Assembly: GCA_963836015.1 (NCBI GenBank) | Contig: CAWIIF010000015.1 | Coordinates: 1,364,001 to 1,428,000 of the forward strand | From: CAWCDJ01 sp963836015 | GTDB lineage: Bacteria; Acidobacteriota; Terriglobia; Bryobacterales; Bryobacteraceae | DNA: 64,000 bases | Direction: 5' to 3' | Shown here: positions 9,041-17,457 of the stretch, one piece after another | Layout of the letters: each line of letters begins with the position of its first letter | How positions within the stretch are numbered: the first letter of the stretch is position 1 | Notes under the pieces: model-generated | Databases searched by the model: none | The model's input: only the letters and a program-made list of their open reading frames with translations | What the model was told of the DNA's origin: nothing | Program-made: the position numbers and the translations under genes

Positions 9041-9481
9041 CTAAGTCCGTCCGGCGGATCTCGCCTGATCCCGGAAGAATTCTTTCACGCGCTCGTGGAT
9101 TTGGTCGCGAATGCGGCGAAAGGCCGATAGCCGCTCCGTCTCACTGCCCGCAACCGCAGCAGGATCCTCGAAACTCCAATGAACGCGCTGAGTTCCTCCC
9201 GGAAAGGCCGGACAGTTGTCGCGAGCGTTATCACAGACCGTCACCACATAATCGAAGCTCTGCCCGGCGAACTCGTCGACGGACTTGGACCTATGCCCGG
9301 AAATATCGATGCCGGCCTCCCGCATAACCGCGATCGCCTCCGGCCGCACTGAGCCTGGCTTAGTCCCGGCGCTGAATACGTCGTACCCGGCACCTCCTTC
9401 GTGGCGAAATAGTCCCTCGCCCATCTGGCTGCGGGCGGAATTGCCGGTGCAGAGCACCAGGATGCGTTTATGGTTGTTCAT
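9041..9481 (-). CDS. arsC: Arsenate reductase, low-molecular-weight phosphatase fold
   Basis: 146 residues. The protein reduces arsenate to arsenite, which the neighbouring ACR3 pump exports. The phosphatase loop CTGNSARS begins at Cys11. The resolving cysteines Cys83 and Cys90 lie in TVCDNARDNCP, the arrangement of the thioredoxin-coupled (Staphylococcus pI258-type) enzymes. The length fits the family. Its start overlaps the end of acr3 by 14 bases, as expected for the last gene of an arsR-acr3-arsC operon. Confidence 0.93.
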   Translation of the reverse strand: MNNHKRILVLCTGNSARSQMGEGLFRHEGGAGYDVFSAGTKPGSVRPEAIAVMREAGIDISGHRSKSVDEFAGQSFDYVVTVCDNARDNCPAFPGGTQRVHWSFEDPAAVAGSETERLSAFRRIRDQIHERVKEFFRDQARSAGRT

Positions 9482-10583
9482 ATACCGTCGTGGCCGCGTC
9501 GGCTTCCGGGAACCAGTGCCGTGTCCGGTTACAGAAGGCGCAAACGGACAGCATTACCGGCACCTCGATCAGGACCCCTACGACGGTCGCCAAGGCCGCC
9601 CCCGAGCCGGGTCCGAAAAGAGCGATCGCCGTGGCAACCGCGAGCTCAAAAAAGTTGCTTGCTCCGATCAAGGCTCCTGGAGCTGCCACAGCATATCGAA
9701 CCCGCAGCAGCCGCATAAGGCCGTAGGTGAGGGATGCGTTGAAATAGACCTGGATCAGGATAGGAATCGCGATGAGAAGAACATGTAATGGTTTGCCGAG
9801 GATGTTGTCGGCCTGAAACGCGAAGATGAGAACGAGCGTTGTCAGCAGTGCAACAATGCTGACAGGGGCGAAACGGGGCAGCAGTTGCCTTTCAAACCAG
9901 GCGCGTCCATGAGCCCGGATAAAGTAGGCCCGCAGCGCGGTGCCGCCCGCAAGTGGAATCACAATGAAGATGCCAACGGCGTACAGCAGCACCTGGAACG
10001 GCACGTGCAATGACGAAGCGCCGTTCACCAGAAACCGCACAATCGGCGCGAACAGAAAGAGCATGATCAGATCATTCACGGAAACCTGGACAAGCGTGTA
10101 TGCCGGGTCGCCGTCCGTCAGATAGCTCCAGACGAAGACCATGGCCGTGCACGGCGCGGCGGCCAGAATGATGCATCCGGCAATGTACTGGCCGGCATCT
10201 GCCGGTGAGATCCAATGCGCAAACACGAGCCGAAACGAGAGCCAGGCAATGAACGCCATCGAAAAGGGCTTCACCAACCAGTTCACGAACAGCGTCACCA
10301 GAAGGCCGCGAGGCCTCCCGCCTACCTGGCGAATCGAGGCGAAATCCACTTTCATCATCATCGGCACGATCATGAGCCAAATCAGAATTGCGATCGGAAT
10401 GTTGATCTGGCTGCCGGAGCCGAACTCCATCCGGCGGAGCGCGTCGACGATGGCAGGGGCTGAGCGCCCGATCAACACGCCGGCGATCATACAAACGCCG
10501 ACCCACAGGCTCAGGTAGCGCTCGAACACGCTTAGTCGCTTCTTGTTGCGCCGTACATCGACGATAGGCGATTGATGCATCAT
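9468..10583 (-). CDS. acr3: Arsenite efflux permease, ACR3 family
   Basis: 371 residues from the ATG at 10583. A longer frame extends upstream into arsR but has no support. The protein has about ten transmembrane helices. Family signatures are AAAPCTAMVFVWS, with the conserved cysteine needed for arsenite transport in studied ACR3 proteins, and GASNFFELAVATAIALFG near the C-terminus. It exports arsenite through the inner membrane using the proton gradient. It starts 17 bases after the arsR stop and overlaps arsC, so the three genes form one transcript. Confidence 0.93.
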   Translation of the reverse strand: MMHQSPIVDVRRNKKRLSVFERYLSLWVGVCMIAGVLIGRSAPAIVDALRRMEFGSGSQINIPIAILIWLMIVPMMMKVDFASIRQVGGRPRGLLVTLFVNWLVKPFSMAFIAWLSFRLVFAHWISPADAGQYIAGCIILAAAPCTAMVFVWSYLTDGDPAYTLVQVSVNDLIMLFLFAPIVRFLVNGASSLHVPFQVLLYAVGIFIVIPLAGGTALRAYFIRAHGRAWFERQLLPRFAPVSIVALLTTLVLIFAFQADNILGKPLHVLLIAIPILIQVYFNASLTYGLMRLLRVRYAVAAPGALIGASNFFELAVATAIALFGPGSGAALATVVGVLIEVPVMLSVCAFCNRTRHWFPEADAATTVYEQP

Positions 10584-10600
10584 AAAAAGGAGGCCGTTCG

Positions 10601-10954
10601 TCAGATGATGGCTACGAGCGCTTTCAAGCGCCGGAGCCCGTCGAAATTGATGCAGTAGCCGACGCGCGGACCGTCTTCGGTACTCCGCACCAGACCGGCC
10701 TCTTTCAAAATGCGCAGATGCTCGGAGACCGTGGATTGGGCAAGCGGGAGTTCGTCCACAATCTGGCTGCAAACTCGCGCCTCTTTCCGTGAGAGCAGCC
10801 GGAGGATCCGCACGCGTGCAGGATGCCCGATGGCCTTCGCCAGTCTGGCTAGCTGGTCGTCTGCCTCAGGTCCCTCGAGTGTTTGCAGACTCATTTCAGG
10901 CAGTGACTGCTCCGGCGCGCAGCATAGATCGCCGTTAGAAGATTTCGCTCGCAT
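10601..10954 (-). CDS. arsR: ArsR-family transcriptional repressor
   Basis: 117 residues from the ATG at 10954 (an upstream in-frame start at 11017 would give 138). A winged helix-turn-helix is clear: DELPLAQSTVSEHLRILKEAGLV is the recognition region, preceded by the HPARVRILRLL helix typical of ArsR/SmtB proteins. An N-terminal Cys-Cys pair (residues 11-12, LCCAPEQ) and a further Cys in ARVCSQI are candidate arsenite ligands. It heads the acr3-arsC operon. A palindrome four bases upstream of the chosen start is a likely operator, and this placement supports the shorter start. Confidence 0.88.
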   Translation of the reverse strand: MRAKSSNGDLCCAPEQSLPEMSLQTLEGPEADDQLARLAKAIGHPARVRILRLLSRKEARVCSQIVDELPLAQSTVSEHLRILKEAGLVRSTEDGPRVGYCINFDGLRRLKALVAII

Positions 10955-10957
10955 ATG

Positions 10958-10973
10958 ATCGTCGATCAACGAT
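10958..10973. promoter_or_regulatory. Putative ArsR operator
   Basis: A 16-base palindrome (ATCGTCGATCAACGAT on the plus strand) with seven of eight pairs matching. It lies immediately upstream of the arsR start and contains the ATCAA half typical of ArsR-family operators. Its place between promoter and first gene fits autorepression released by arsenite. Confidence 0.45.
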
Positions 10974-10994
10974 AGTCCCCGGAGCCCGGTCTTG

Positions 10995-13846
10995 TCAAGC
11001 CCAAAAAAGTTCGGCAAAGGCGATTGAGAAATTCATGGACCGTGTTAAAACCCTGGGCGGCGGCGGCCAGCAGACCTCACAGGACGTGCCCAGGCGTTCC
11101 AAGAGTTTGAAAGTAAATAGCGTCCGTGAGGGAGCGGATTCCGGATGCAAGCCCAGTTGGGCCTGGCGCAGGGCTTCGGCGCGGCTCCGCCCAGCGCTCA
11201 GCTCTTGATAAAAGCGGTTCATCAGCGCCTGCTCGGTGGTGTCCGCCACCTTCCAAAGGGGCGCGACAAAAGTCTTCACGCCCGCGATGGCGGCGGCGCG
11301 CCGCATGCCGAAAACGCCTTCGCCTGACGAGGGCACGCCATCCGCCATGCGGCACTGCGAAAGAACCAGCATCTCGGTACTCTGCAGATCCAGCGTTTGC
11401 AGCTCGAGTGCGGTCAGCATGCCGTCCTGCGGAGAGCTGCCGCCGCGTCCGTACGCCTCTTCGAGCACGATGGCCGACAGGCTCATTACGCGTGCGGCCG
11501 GACCGATGTCAGACCAGCGGCATCCGGTGCCGGAAGGATCGTCCCGGCAATCTTCATTCCCCTTGACGACACCGTGCCCCACGATGTGAAGCAGCGCCGG
11601 GCGATGCAGCTGCTTCATCCTCTGCTCGGTCGCCTGGCCTTCGCCCAGCAGGAGCGCCCGCGGAATCCATCTCCTGACCTCGCGGGCTTCCAACTCCGCG
11701 TCCTCCAACCTTTCCAGCCGGTCCGCGCGAAACGCGTCCGGCGCGGGTCCGCCGGAGCCCGGACTCACCGCAACGATGATCGGACCTTCCTCCCGGCGGC
11801 CGGGCAGGGGAGGAGCGGCCAGTTCGCGTCCCGCGGAAACATAGCTGGTCGCAAAACGCTCGACCAGGTAGCGGCCGCGGGCATCCAGGAGCGCACCGAA
11901 AGGTACCAGGTTGAGCATGCCGTCGGGGGCGATGCGCAGGCGGCCGGCACCCTTCCACTGCGCCAAAGCGGCAATCACCGGGCTCAGCTTGTCCGAGAGA
12001 GTCTTCAAGGCTTGGCGTGCCGTTTCCTCGGGGGCCTGCGCGCTCCGGGTCTCCCGGCTGGACAGGGAAACGCTCCAGTCGTTGGCCGCGGTGATGAGAT
12101 CCTGGACCGCCCGATCGATGGGGCCGGCCGGACCCAGATCGCCCCAGCGCAGATCGCCGTTGCGGCCGAGCAGGAATGCGCCATAGCGCCGGTCAGGCTC
12201 GCGGGATTGCCGTTCCCGGTAGGAGACGAACTCAATGAGTAGCTCGTCCGGCTGGAGGTTCGACCGGATGTCTTCGAATTGCACCGGCCGTATGGCCGAA
12301 GAGAACTGCGGGATCTGGCGGCTCAGGCCGGCTTCGAGCAGGTCGATGCGCTGTTTCAGAATCGTGGAGGAGGCGCTCATAGCGGCCCGCCAGCTCGGTA
12401 TCGGGGAGCGCGCATGTTCCAACGACTGCCGGCTTCAGCTCGCGATATCCCAGGGCGATGCTCAAGGAGGCCTCGCATTGCAGCATCTCCTCCCACTGGC
12501 GGAAGCGGCTGCGAATCGCGCTGTCCGGACTCGAGCGCAAGCTCTGGCCCCAGTCATGCACCTCATCGAGGATCCGCCCCTTGCGGCGTGCCACGACTTC
12601 AAAGGCGAGGGCCCGGGCGGCGGGAAGCCGGTCGCCCGCGCGTCGCGAGCGTAGAGAGGATGTTTCGTGCCCAGCCCTTTCTCGGTGATCTCGGTGGCCT
12701 GTTGCAGGGTGGCGCGGGCCGCCGGCAGATCTCCGCGTCTCCGCTGGGCTTCCGCCAGGCCGAGCAATGCGCTGGCATAGTCGAAGGCGGGAGCTTTGGG
12801 ATTCCGGGCGTAGAGATCGACGGCCTCTTGAAAGAGCTTCTCGCCTTCCGCGGGATTCCGGCCGTAGACCAGGCGCGCCAGGTTCCGCAAGGAGGCGCCG
12901 ATCGTAAGGGCATTGGCGCCGTAGATCTTCCTTTTCAACTCGAGCGCCTTGCGGTAGTCGGACTCGGCGACGGTCAGGTTGCCTAATGCTGTATACAGAG
13001 CCGCGCGGTTGTTCAGGAATGCCGCGTAATAGGGATGCTGTTCGCCAAGCTGCTCGCGCAGGAGCTTTCCACTCTCGTCATAGAGTTTCTCAGCGGCCGA
13101 GTAATGGCCGAGATCCGCCTGCAAGTAGGCATAGGCGACCAGGCTGGCCGAATACGCGGGGTGGTTGACTCCCGGCTTCCGGCGCAGGACGGCGAGTCCC
13201 TCTTCAAACAGGGTCTCGGCCTGGGTGTACTTGCCGACGCGCTGGTAAGTGCCCGCGAGGTTGATGCACAGCGTACCGTATCCTTCTCCGAGATCGGCGG
13301 GCGCCGTCTGCGATTCGTGGATCGCGCGAGCTTCCTCGAACCGGGAGATTGCCAGGTCGTATTCGCCCACCAGGGCTACGACACTTCCGAGCGTGTTGAG
13401 GCTTTCGGCAACCTGCAGATCCCTGGCTCCCAGCACGCGGGAACGGATCGCAACGGCCTGCTCGGCCAGGGTTCGGGCTTCCGGCAGGCTTGGCGGAGTC
13501 GCGGCAGAAGAGCGCGAGATCGTTGGCGCTTTCCGCATAATCGGACGTCTCGATTTCAAGATCCGTCTTACGCAGCTCGAGGGCCTGTCGCAGGTGGGAC
13601 TCGCCGTCCTTTTGATCCCCGGAGGTGTATTCGAAGAATCCCAGGCGGTCCATGCTGCGGGCGGAACTGTTTGGAGCCGGAAGCGGCGGCCAGGGCCAGA
13701 CCGGCGACGCGAATCGCCTCTTTTAAATCGCCCTTGGTGTAGAGCTCCTCGGCTTGACGGTCGAGCGACGCCCAATCCTGCGCATGCGCCGGCGAAGCCC
13801 CGCAAAGGAGTGCGATAGAGAGTAACGCTGGGAGGCGTCCAGACAC
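10995..13846 (-). pseudogene. Exported TPR-CHAT protein gene broken by four frame changes
   Basis: The pieces read in order as one protein of about 940 residues: a signal peptide and first helices from the ATG at 13846, TPR repeats, and a linker. The C-terminal CHAT domain (caspase-like protease fold) has the candidate catalytic His in HIVGHG and Cys in LSQCRMADG. The frame changes near 13670, 13500, 12630 and 12362. Across each junction the protein logic continues; for example, at 12362 removing one base joins the linker directly to LKQRIDLLEA. CHAT proteins are suspected or proven proteases in signalling and defence. Four indels in 2.9 kb suggest decay, but uncorrected long-read errors cannot be excluded. 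The CHAT part alone (10995-12422) remains an uninterrupted frame. Confidence 0.7.
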
Positions 13847-13849
13847 AGC

Positions 13850-14728
13850 TTAGCGCAGGCCTTTGCTGCGTGCCAGGTTAGCCTCTACTGCCTGGCGCTC
13901 CAGCACGGGTGCGCCGGCGGCACGTGCGAATGTGCGCAGGGCATCCGCGTAAAAGGCCTCCGCCTTGCGGCGGTCGCCACGCATTTCGGCCAAGACTCCG
14001 AGGTTGTTCGCGCTCCGGGCGTAGTCCAGGTCCGACTTCGGCGTCGCCGAGACCGCCTGGTTCAGAGGTGCCTCGGCCGCGGGATAGTCGCCGCGCAGCA
14101 TCTCGAGGACGGCGAGATTGTTCCATGTAGCAGGCTGGTCGCCCGGGAGCAGGCTAGTCGCCGCCACGCGCAGATGCGCTTCCGCCGCTTCGAGCAACCC
14201 GGCTCGATACTCCAAGCCGGCCAACTGCGCATAGGCGCTCCCCTTTTTCGCCGGCGTGACGTCCGCGGTTTCGGCCCACTGGACGGCCTTTTCCGCCAGG
14301 TTGCAGGCGCCGCCCGGGTCGCCGCGGGCACCAAGGGCTTCCACTTGTTCGAGCAGGGCGTCCAGGTGCGCCGCACCGGCGACGCGGACCTGGTCGTTCA
14401 CGCGGACCGGCTGATCCGCGAGAATCCGGCCGCGCGCGCGTTCGCGGAAAACCGTGGTCACGGCCAGGCGGCCGATGGGCCGGCTATCGCGAACGATCTG
14501 CAGCTCGTTCCCGTTCGAAAGGCCGTCCAGCGAACCCAGATTCACAGAGGCCTGCCCATCTTCCATGGAGACGATCGAGCCGAGCGGCTGCGGCGCGCGG
14601 CTGTCCGGCGACGGGCCGCGGAACGCCGGCGCGCCATCCGCAGCTGGTTGGAGGCCGCTCGCCAGGAGTACCGGCTGTCCGCGGGATCCGCGATCTCGCT
14701 CAGCGGGTCCGGCGGCGCACCGAGAGCT
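13850..14728 (-). pseudogene. TPR protein lacking its N-terminus (partner of the TPR-CHAT gene)
   Basis: The frame is open from 14728 (just after a TAA at 14729-14731) to the stop at 13850. The only ATG is at 14566, in the middle of a domain. The upstream codons QPVLLASGLQPAADGAPAF and SRAPQPLGSIVSMEDG continue smoothly into LGSLDGLSNGNELQIVR and TVFRERARGRI, a small beta domain. About three to four TPR-like repeats follow (NNLAVLEMLRGDYPAAEAPL, NNLGVLAEMRGDRRKAEAFY). It ends 3 bases before the TPR-CHAT start at 13846. An N-terminal membrane anchor is missing. A plausible one lies on the opposite strand at 14757-15084. Confidence 0.55.
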
Positions 14729-14756
14729 TTACCCGCCAGTCCGGAGGTGCGGGACG

Positions 14757-15084
14757 ATGACCGGTTCCGGCAAGCCGAATCTCGAAGATCGCACCGATCG
14801 TTATGTCCGGCGCGAACTCTCCCCCGAGGAAGCTCGCCAGTTGGCGCAAGCCTCGCTCGATTCCCCGAGCTGGCTGTCCCCAGCCCCAACGTCGTTCGAT
14901 TTCCACATAGAGTCCGGCTGATCGCCGCCGGCGCCGCCGCTGTAGCGGCAGCCGTTTTGCTGTTCTCGCTCTATTCGCGGTATTCGGGGTCCAGAGTAGT
15001 TTGCGGCATCCCGCGCCGGCGGCACGGGTTGTCGATCTCCCGCTACGGGATGACCAGCCGAAGGGCTCATCCGACCAGTACATT
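14757..15084 (+). pseudogene. Anti-sigma-like N-terminal fragment with transmembrane segment, apparently inverted
   Basis: From the ATG at 14757 the frame reads a short helical module (RTDRYVRRELSPEEARQLAQ) of the kind at the N-terminus of acidobacterial anti-sigma/FecR-like proteins. After one frame change near 14875 it continues with a transmembrane helix (LIAAGAAAVAAAVLLFSL). After a second change near 14975 it continues with a Pro-rich linker (RHPAPAARVVDLPLRD). No C-terminal domain follows on this strand. The matching C-terminal domain seems to be the minus-strand fragment ending at 13850. The 3' limit given is approximate. Confidence 0.45.
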
Positions 15085-15181
15085 CTCCTCCATGCCTCCC
15101 GCTATTGCAAAGTTAACGTCGTCAACTTGAAATGCGGACAGCAAGGGGCTTCTTTCAGAATAATGAGGGTGGGAGCAACGG

Positions 15182-15577
15182 ATGTCCGAAAAGAACCCCG
15201 AATTCCGCTATCTCTTTGTGTACGGGACGCTGCGTGCCGGCGCCGGTACGAAGTGGTCGCAATTCCTGATTGCCGCTTCGCGTTTCGTGGGCCCGGGCCG
15301 CACTCGCGGCGCGCTCTTCCGGTTGGATGGATATCCGGGGATGAAAGTCCTCGCGGAGGGCGACGCCTGGGTGACCGGCGAAGTCTATCTTCTCAATACC
15401 CCGTCCTCCACGCTTTCGGCATTGGACGCTTACGAAGGAAGCGAGTTCGACCGGCAGATGGTCCCGGTGCTCCTGAAGGACGGGCGGAATCTGGAAGCGT
15501 GGGCTTATATCTACTGCCCGGAAACCGCAACGAAGCCGCGGATCGCCTCGGGGGATTATCTCAGGCCGGAGTCCTGA
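15182..15577 (+). CDS. Gamma-glutamylcyclotransferase-like (AIG2 fold) protein
   Basis: 131 residues. The fold signature YGTLR is at residues 14-18, YPG at 51-53, and the likely catalytic Glu at residue 85 in LDAYEGSEF. Enzymes of this fold release 5-oxoproline from gamma-glutamyl peptides or gamma-glutamylamines. The small single-domain size matches the GGACT/AIG2 branch. A purine-rich GGGTGGGAG precedes the ATG. It converges with the next gene on the minus strand, leaving only seven bases between them. The substrate is not predictable. Confidence 0.82.
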   Translation: MSEKNPEFRYLFVYGTLRAGAGTKWSQFLIAASRFVGPGRTRGALFRLDGYPGMKVLAEGDAWVTGEVYLLNTPSSTLSALDAYEGSEFDRQMVPVLLKDGRNLEAWAYIYCPETATKPRIASGDYLRPES

Positions 15578-15584
15578 CCCGGAT

Positions 15585-16571
15585 TTACAGCTTCTGCAAC
15601 TCGGCAATCCGCCGCTCGACGATCTGGCTGTATCCCTCGACTTCCTGGGGGGAATAGCCCGCGGCCCGAAACGCCTGGCGAATCTGGTCGGGCGAAAGCC
15701 GGCCGAGCAGCGTACCGATCCACCTGGCGTCGGCGACCGGCACCTTCCTTCCGATCCACAAGAGGCTCCTGCGCAGGGCAAACTCCGGAAGGTTGAAGAA
15801 GATGGGGAGGGAGGGCGCCGAGGGCACGTTGAAGTCGACGGATTCCGGCGAGGTTTTGCCGATCCACCTGGAACGCTCGTATGCTTTCAAGCCGCCCTTC
15901 GCGGAGCCGGTCAGCCCCGTGGAACCGAAACTCGAACCCAGGTCACTCACCAGGTACCGTTGTTCGACGGATTCGCCGCGAACCTGGAAGATCGAGTTGT
16001 TGTCGTCCTTCAGGTCCCAGTTGTTGATGACCGCCATCAGGACCTGAAGGCCATACCATTCCCTCGAGTGCGCGAAAGGAGCGTTCGCCCAGGACCAGGA
16101 GCCGATCTTCTTCTGGTCCGGGGAATGACGCTTGAGACGCACATCATGGACCGTGCCGTTGTGAGAGACCTTGTTGTTGCCGCGCTGGAGGCGCTGCATC
16201 TGCTCGACGTGCAGGACCGGCACGAAGTAGTCCTCGGTGGCAAAGTAGCCGGCCGCCCAGACCAGGCGTGAAGCGGCCGTCTCGGGACGCGCTTCCTCCC
16301 CCAGTTTCACGGTCCACCGGACGCCATCTCGGTCGATCACGTCGAACTTGGGGTTGCTGCCGCCGGTGTTTTCCTTCTCGAACCGGAACGGACCGCGCGG
16401 CTCGTGGGCCTTCCCGCCCGGACCGTAATAGAGGTCGCGGGACGCGAGGTCGGCCGGGTCGCGCCACAATACGGCGGGTCCCTCGGCGGGATGTTTGTCG
16501 CCCGGACCGGCGGCGATTCCGGCAGCGAGCAGTGTCAGGATCGCTAAAGCGATCGGCCAGTTGCGATGCAT
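15585..16571 (-). CDS. Exported protein with protein-kinase-like motifs
   Basis: 328 residues with a signal peptide (hydrophobic residues 5-21). I recognise no named family, but the arrangement resembles a kinase fold: RWTVKLGEE with a candidate ATP-binding Lys89, Glu97 in a following helix, NNWDLKDDNN (residues 183-192) like a catalytic loop with Asp186 and a following Asn, and YLVSDLGSSFG (Asp210) like a metal-binding DFG. Such motifs also occur in HipA- and PI-kinase-like proteins. The C-terminus has a helix with PDQIRQAFRAAGYSPQEVEGY. If it is active, phosphorylation would occur outside the cytoplasm. This is inference from motifs. No RBS stronger than a purine patch is seen. Confidence 0.55.
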   Translation of the reverse strand: MHRNWPIALAILTLLAAGIAAGPGDKHPAEGPAVLWRDPADLASRDLYYGPGGKAHEPRGPFRFEKENTGGSNPKFDVIDRDGVRWTVKLGEEARPETAASRLVWAAGYFATEDYFVPVLHVEQMQRLQRGNNKVSHNGTVHDVRLKRHSPDQKKIGSWSWANAPFAHSREWYGLQVLMAVINNWDLKDDNNSIFQVRGESVEQRYLVSDLGSSFGSTGLTGSAKGGLKAYERSRWIGKTSPESVDFNVPSAPSLPIFFNLPEFALRRSLLWIGRKVPVADARWIGTLLGRLSPDQIRQAFRAAGYSPQEVEGYSQIVERRIAELQKL

Positions 16572-16591
16572 GCAGATGTCTCCCAGGCGGT

Positions 16592-16620
16592 GGTAGGGCA
16601 GGCCCGAGGCCTACCCTACC
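16592..16620. repeat. REP-like hairpin
   Basis: Thirteen-base arms at 16592-16604 and 16608-16620 around a CGA loop, with one mismatch. The core GGGCAGGCC is shared with the hairpin at 19104-19127, so the two look like members of one dispersed family. It lies upstream of the exported kinase-like gene (start 16571) and of the plus-strand phosphatase gene. Confidence 0.45.
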
Positions 16621-16775
16621 GGAACTGACACCCGGCCGGTCCGGTGCGATTTGATTTCACCCCTTGGCGTTTCCCGCCGCTCCAGTACCCCGGAACCGCA
16701 ATGAAATGTGCACCGTCTTACAGTAAAGCGGCAGTTGTAATAAAACTAACCGTAATGCACGTAATTGGTAATAGA

Positions 16776-17360
16776 ATGAACGCTTTAAAGAATGTACGGG
16801 GGCTATCTGTCCTCGCATTGGCACTCTCTATCCCAGCCTGGGCCGCCGGGTTGGAAGTGACGGGAGTGCCGAATTTCCACCAGGTTAACGAGAACGTTTA
16901 TCGCGGGGGGCAGCCTTCCGCGGACGGTTGGCCGAGTCTGGCCAAACTGGGCGTGAAAACCGTAATCGATCTGCGCCGGGCCGACGAGCACTCTACCGAA
17001 GAAGAGGCGAAGGCCGTCGAGGCTGCCGGCATGAAGTATGTGAACGTGCCGATGAAGGGGGTGGTTGCCCCGAGCGAAGACCAGGTTTCCAAGGTTCTTT
17101 CGCTGTTGCTGAATTCGCCCGACCCGGTCTTCGTGCATTGCAAGCGTGGCGCGGACCGCACGGGAACCATCATCGCCTGCTACCGGATGACGCACGACCG
17201 CTGGAACAATAAGCAGGCGTTCTCCGAGGCAAAGGCTCTGGGTATGGCCTGGACCCAGTTTGGCCTTAAGAGTTACATCAAATCCTTCCAGCCAAATGCC
17301 CGCGCTTTAACCATCTCCACCGCTCCCGCGACTCCCGCGCAGGCCGCAACGCAAAACTAA
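16776..17360 (+). CDS. Exported dual-specificity/tyrosine-type phosphatase
   Basis: 194 residues from the ATG at 16776, which gives a signal peptide ending at IPAWA. An upstream in-frame start at 16644 would add an unlikely leader. The PTP loop HCKRGADRTG carries the CX5R active site. VYRGGQPSADGWPSLAKLGVKT and the general-acid-region PMKGVVAPSEDQV match the DSP-like phosphatases of the YRGGQP group found in bacteria. It acts outside the cytoplasm, on an unknown phosphoester. The ribosome binding site is weak. The neighbouring exported kinase-like protein, transcribed divergently, makes an extracytoplasmic phosphorylation pair conceivable. Confidence 0.8.
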   Translation: MNALKNVRGLSVLALALSIPAWAAGLEVTGVPNFHQVNENVYRGGQPSADGWPSLAKLGVKTVIDLRRADEHSTEEEAKAVEAAGMKYVNVPMKGVVAPSEDQVSKVLSLLLNSPDPVFVHCKRGADRTGTIIACYRMTHDRWNNKQAFSEAKALGMAWTQFGLKSYIKSFQPNARALTISTAPATPAQAATQN

Positions 17361-17457
17361 CGTCCCGAGGATGGCTCCGGGTATACACCGCGGAACCGCC
17401 ACAGGGGACGTGTGTCCCTACACCGCAAATAATTGATTTTCCACAGTGAGGTATTAC

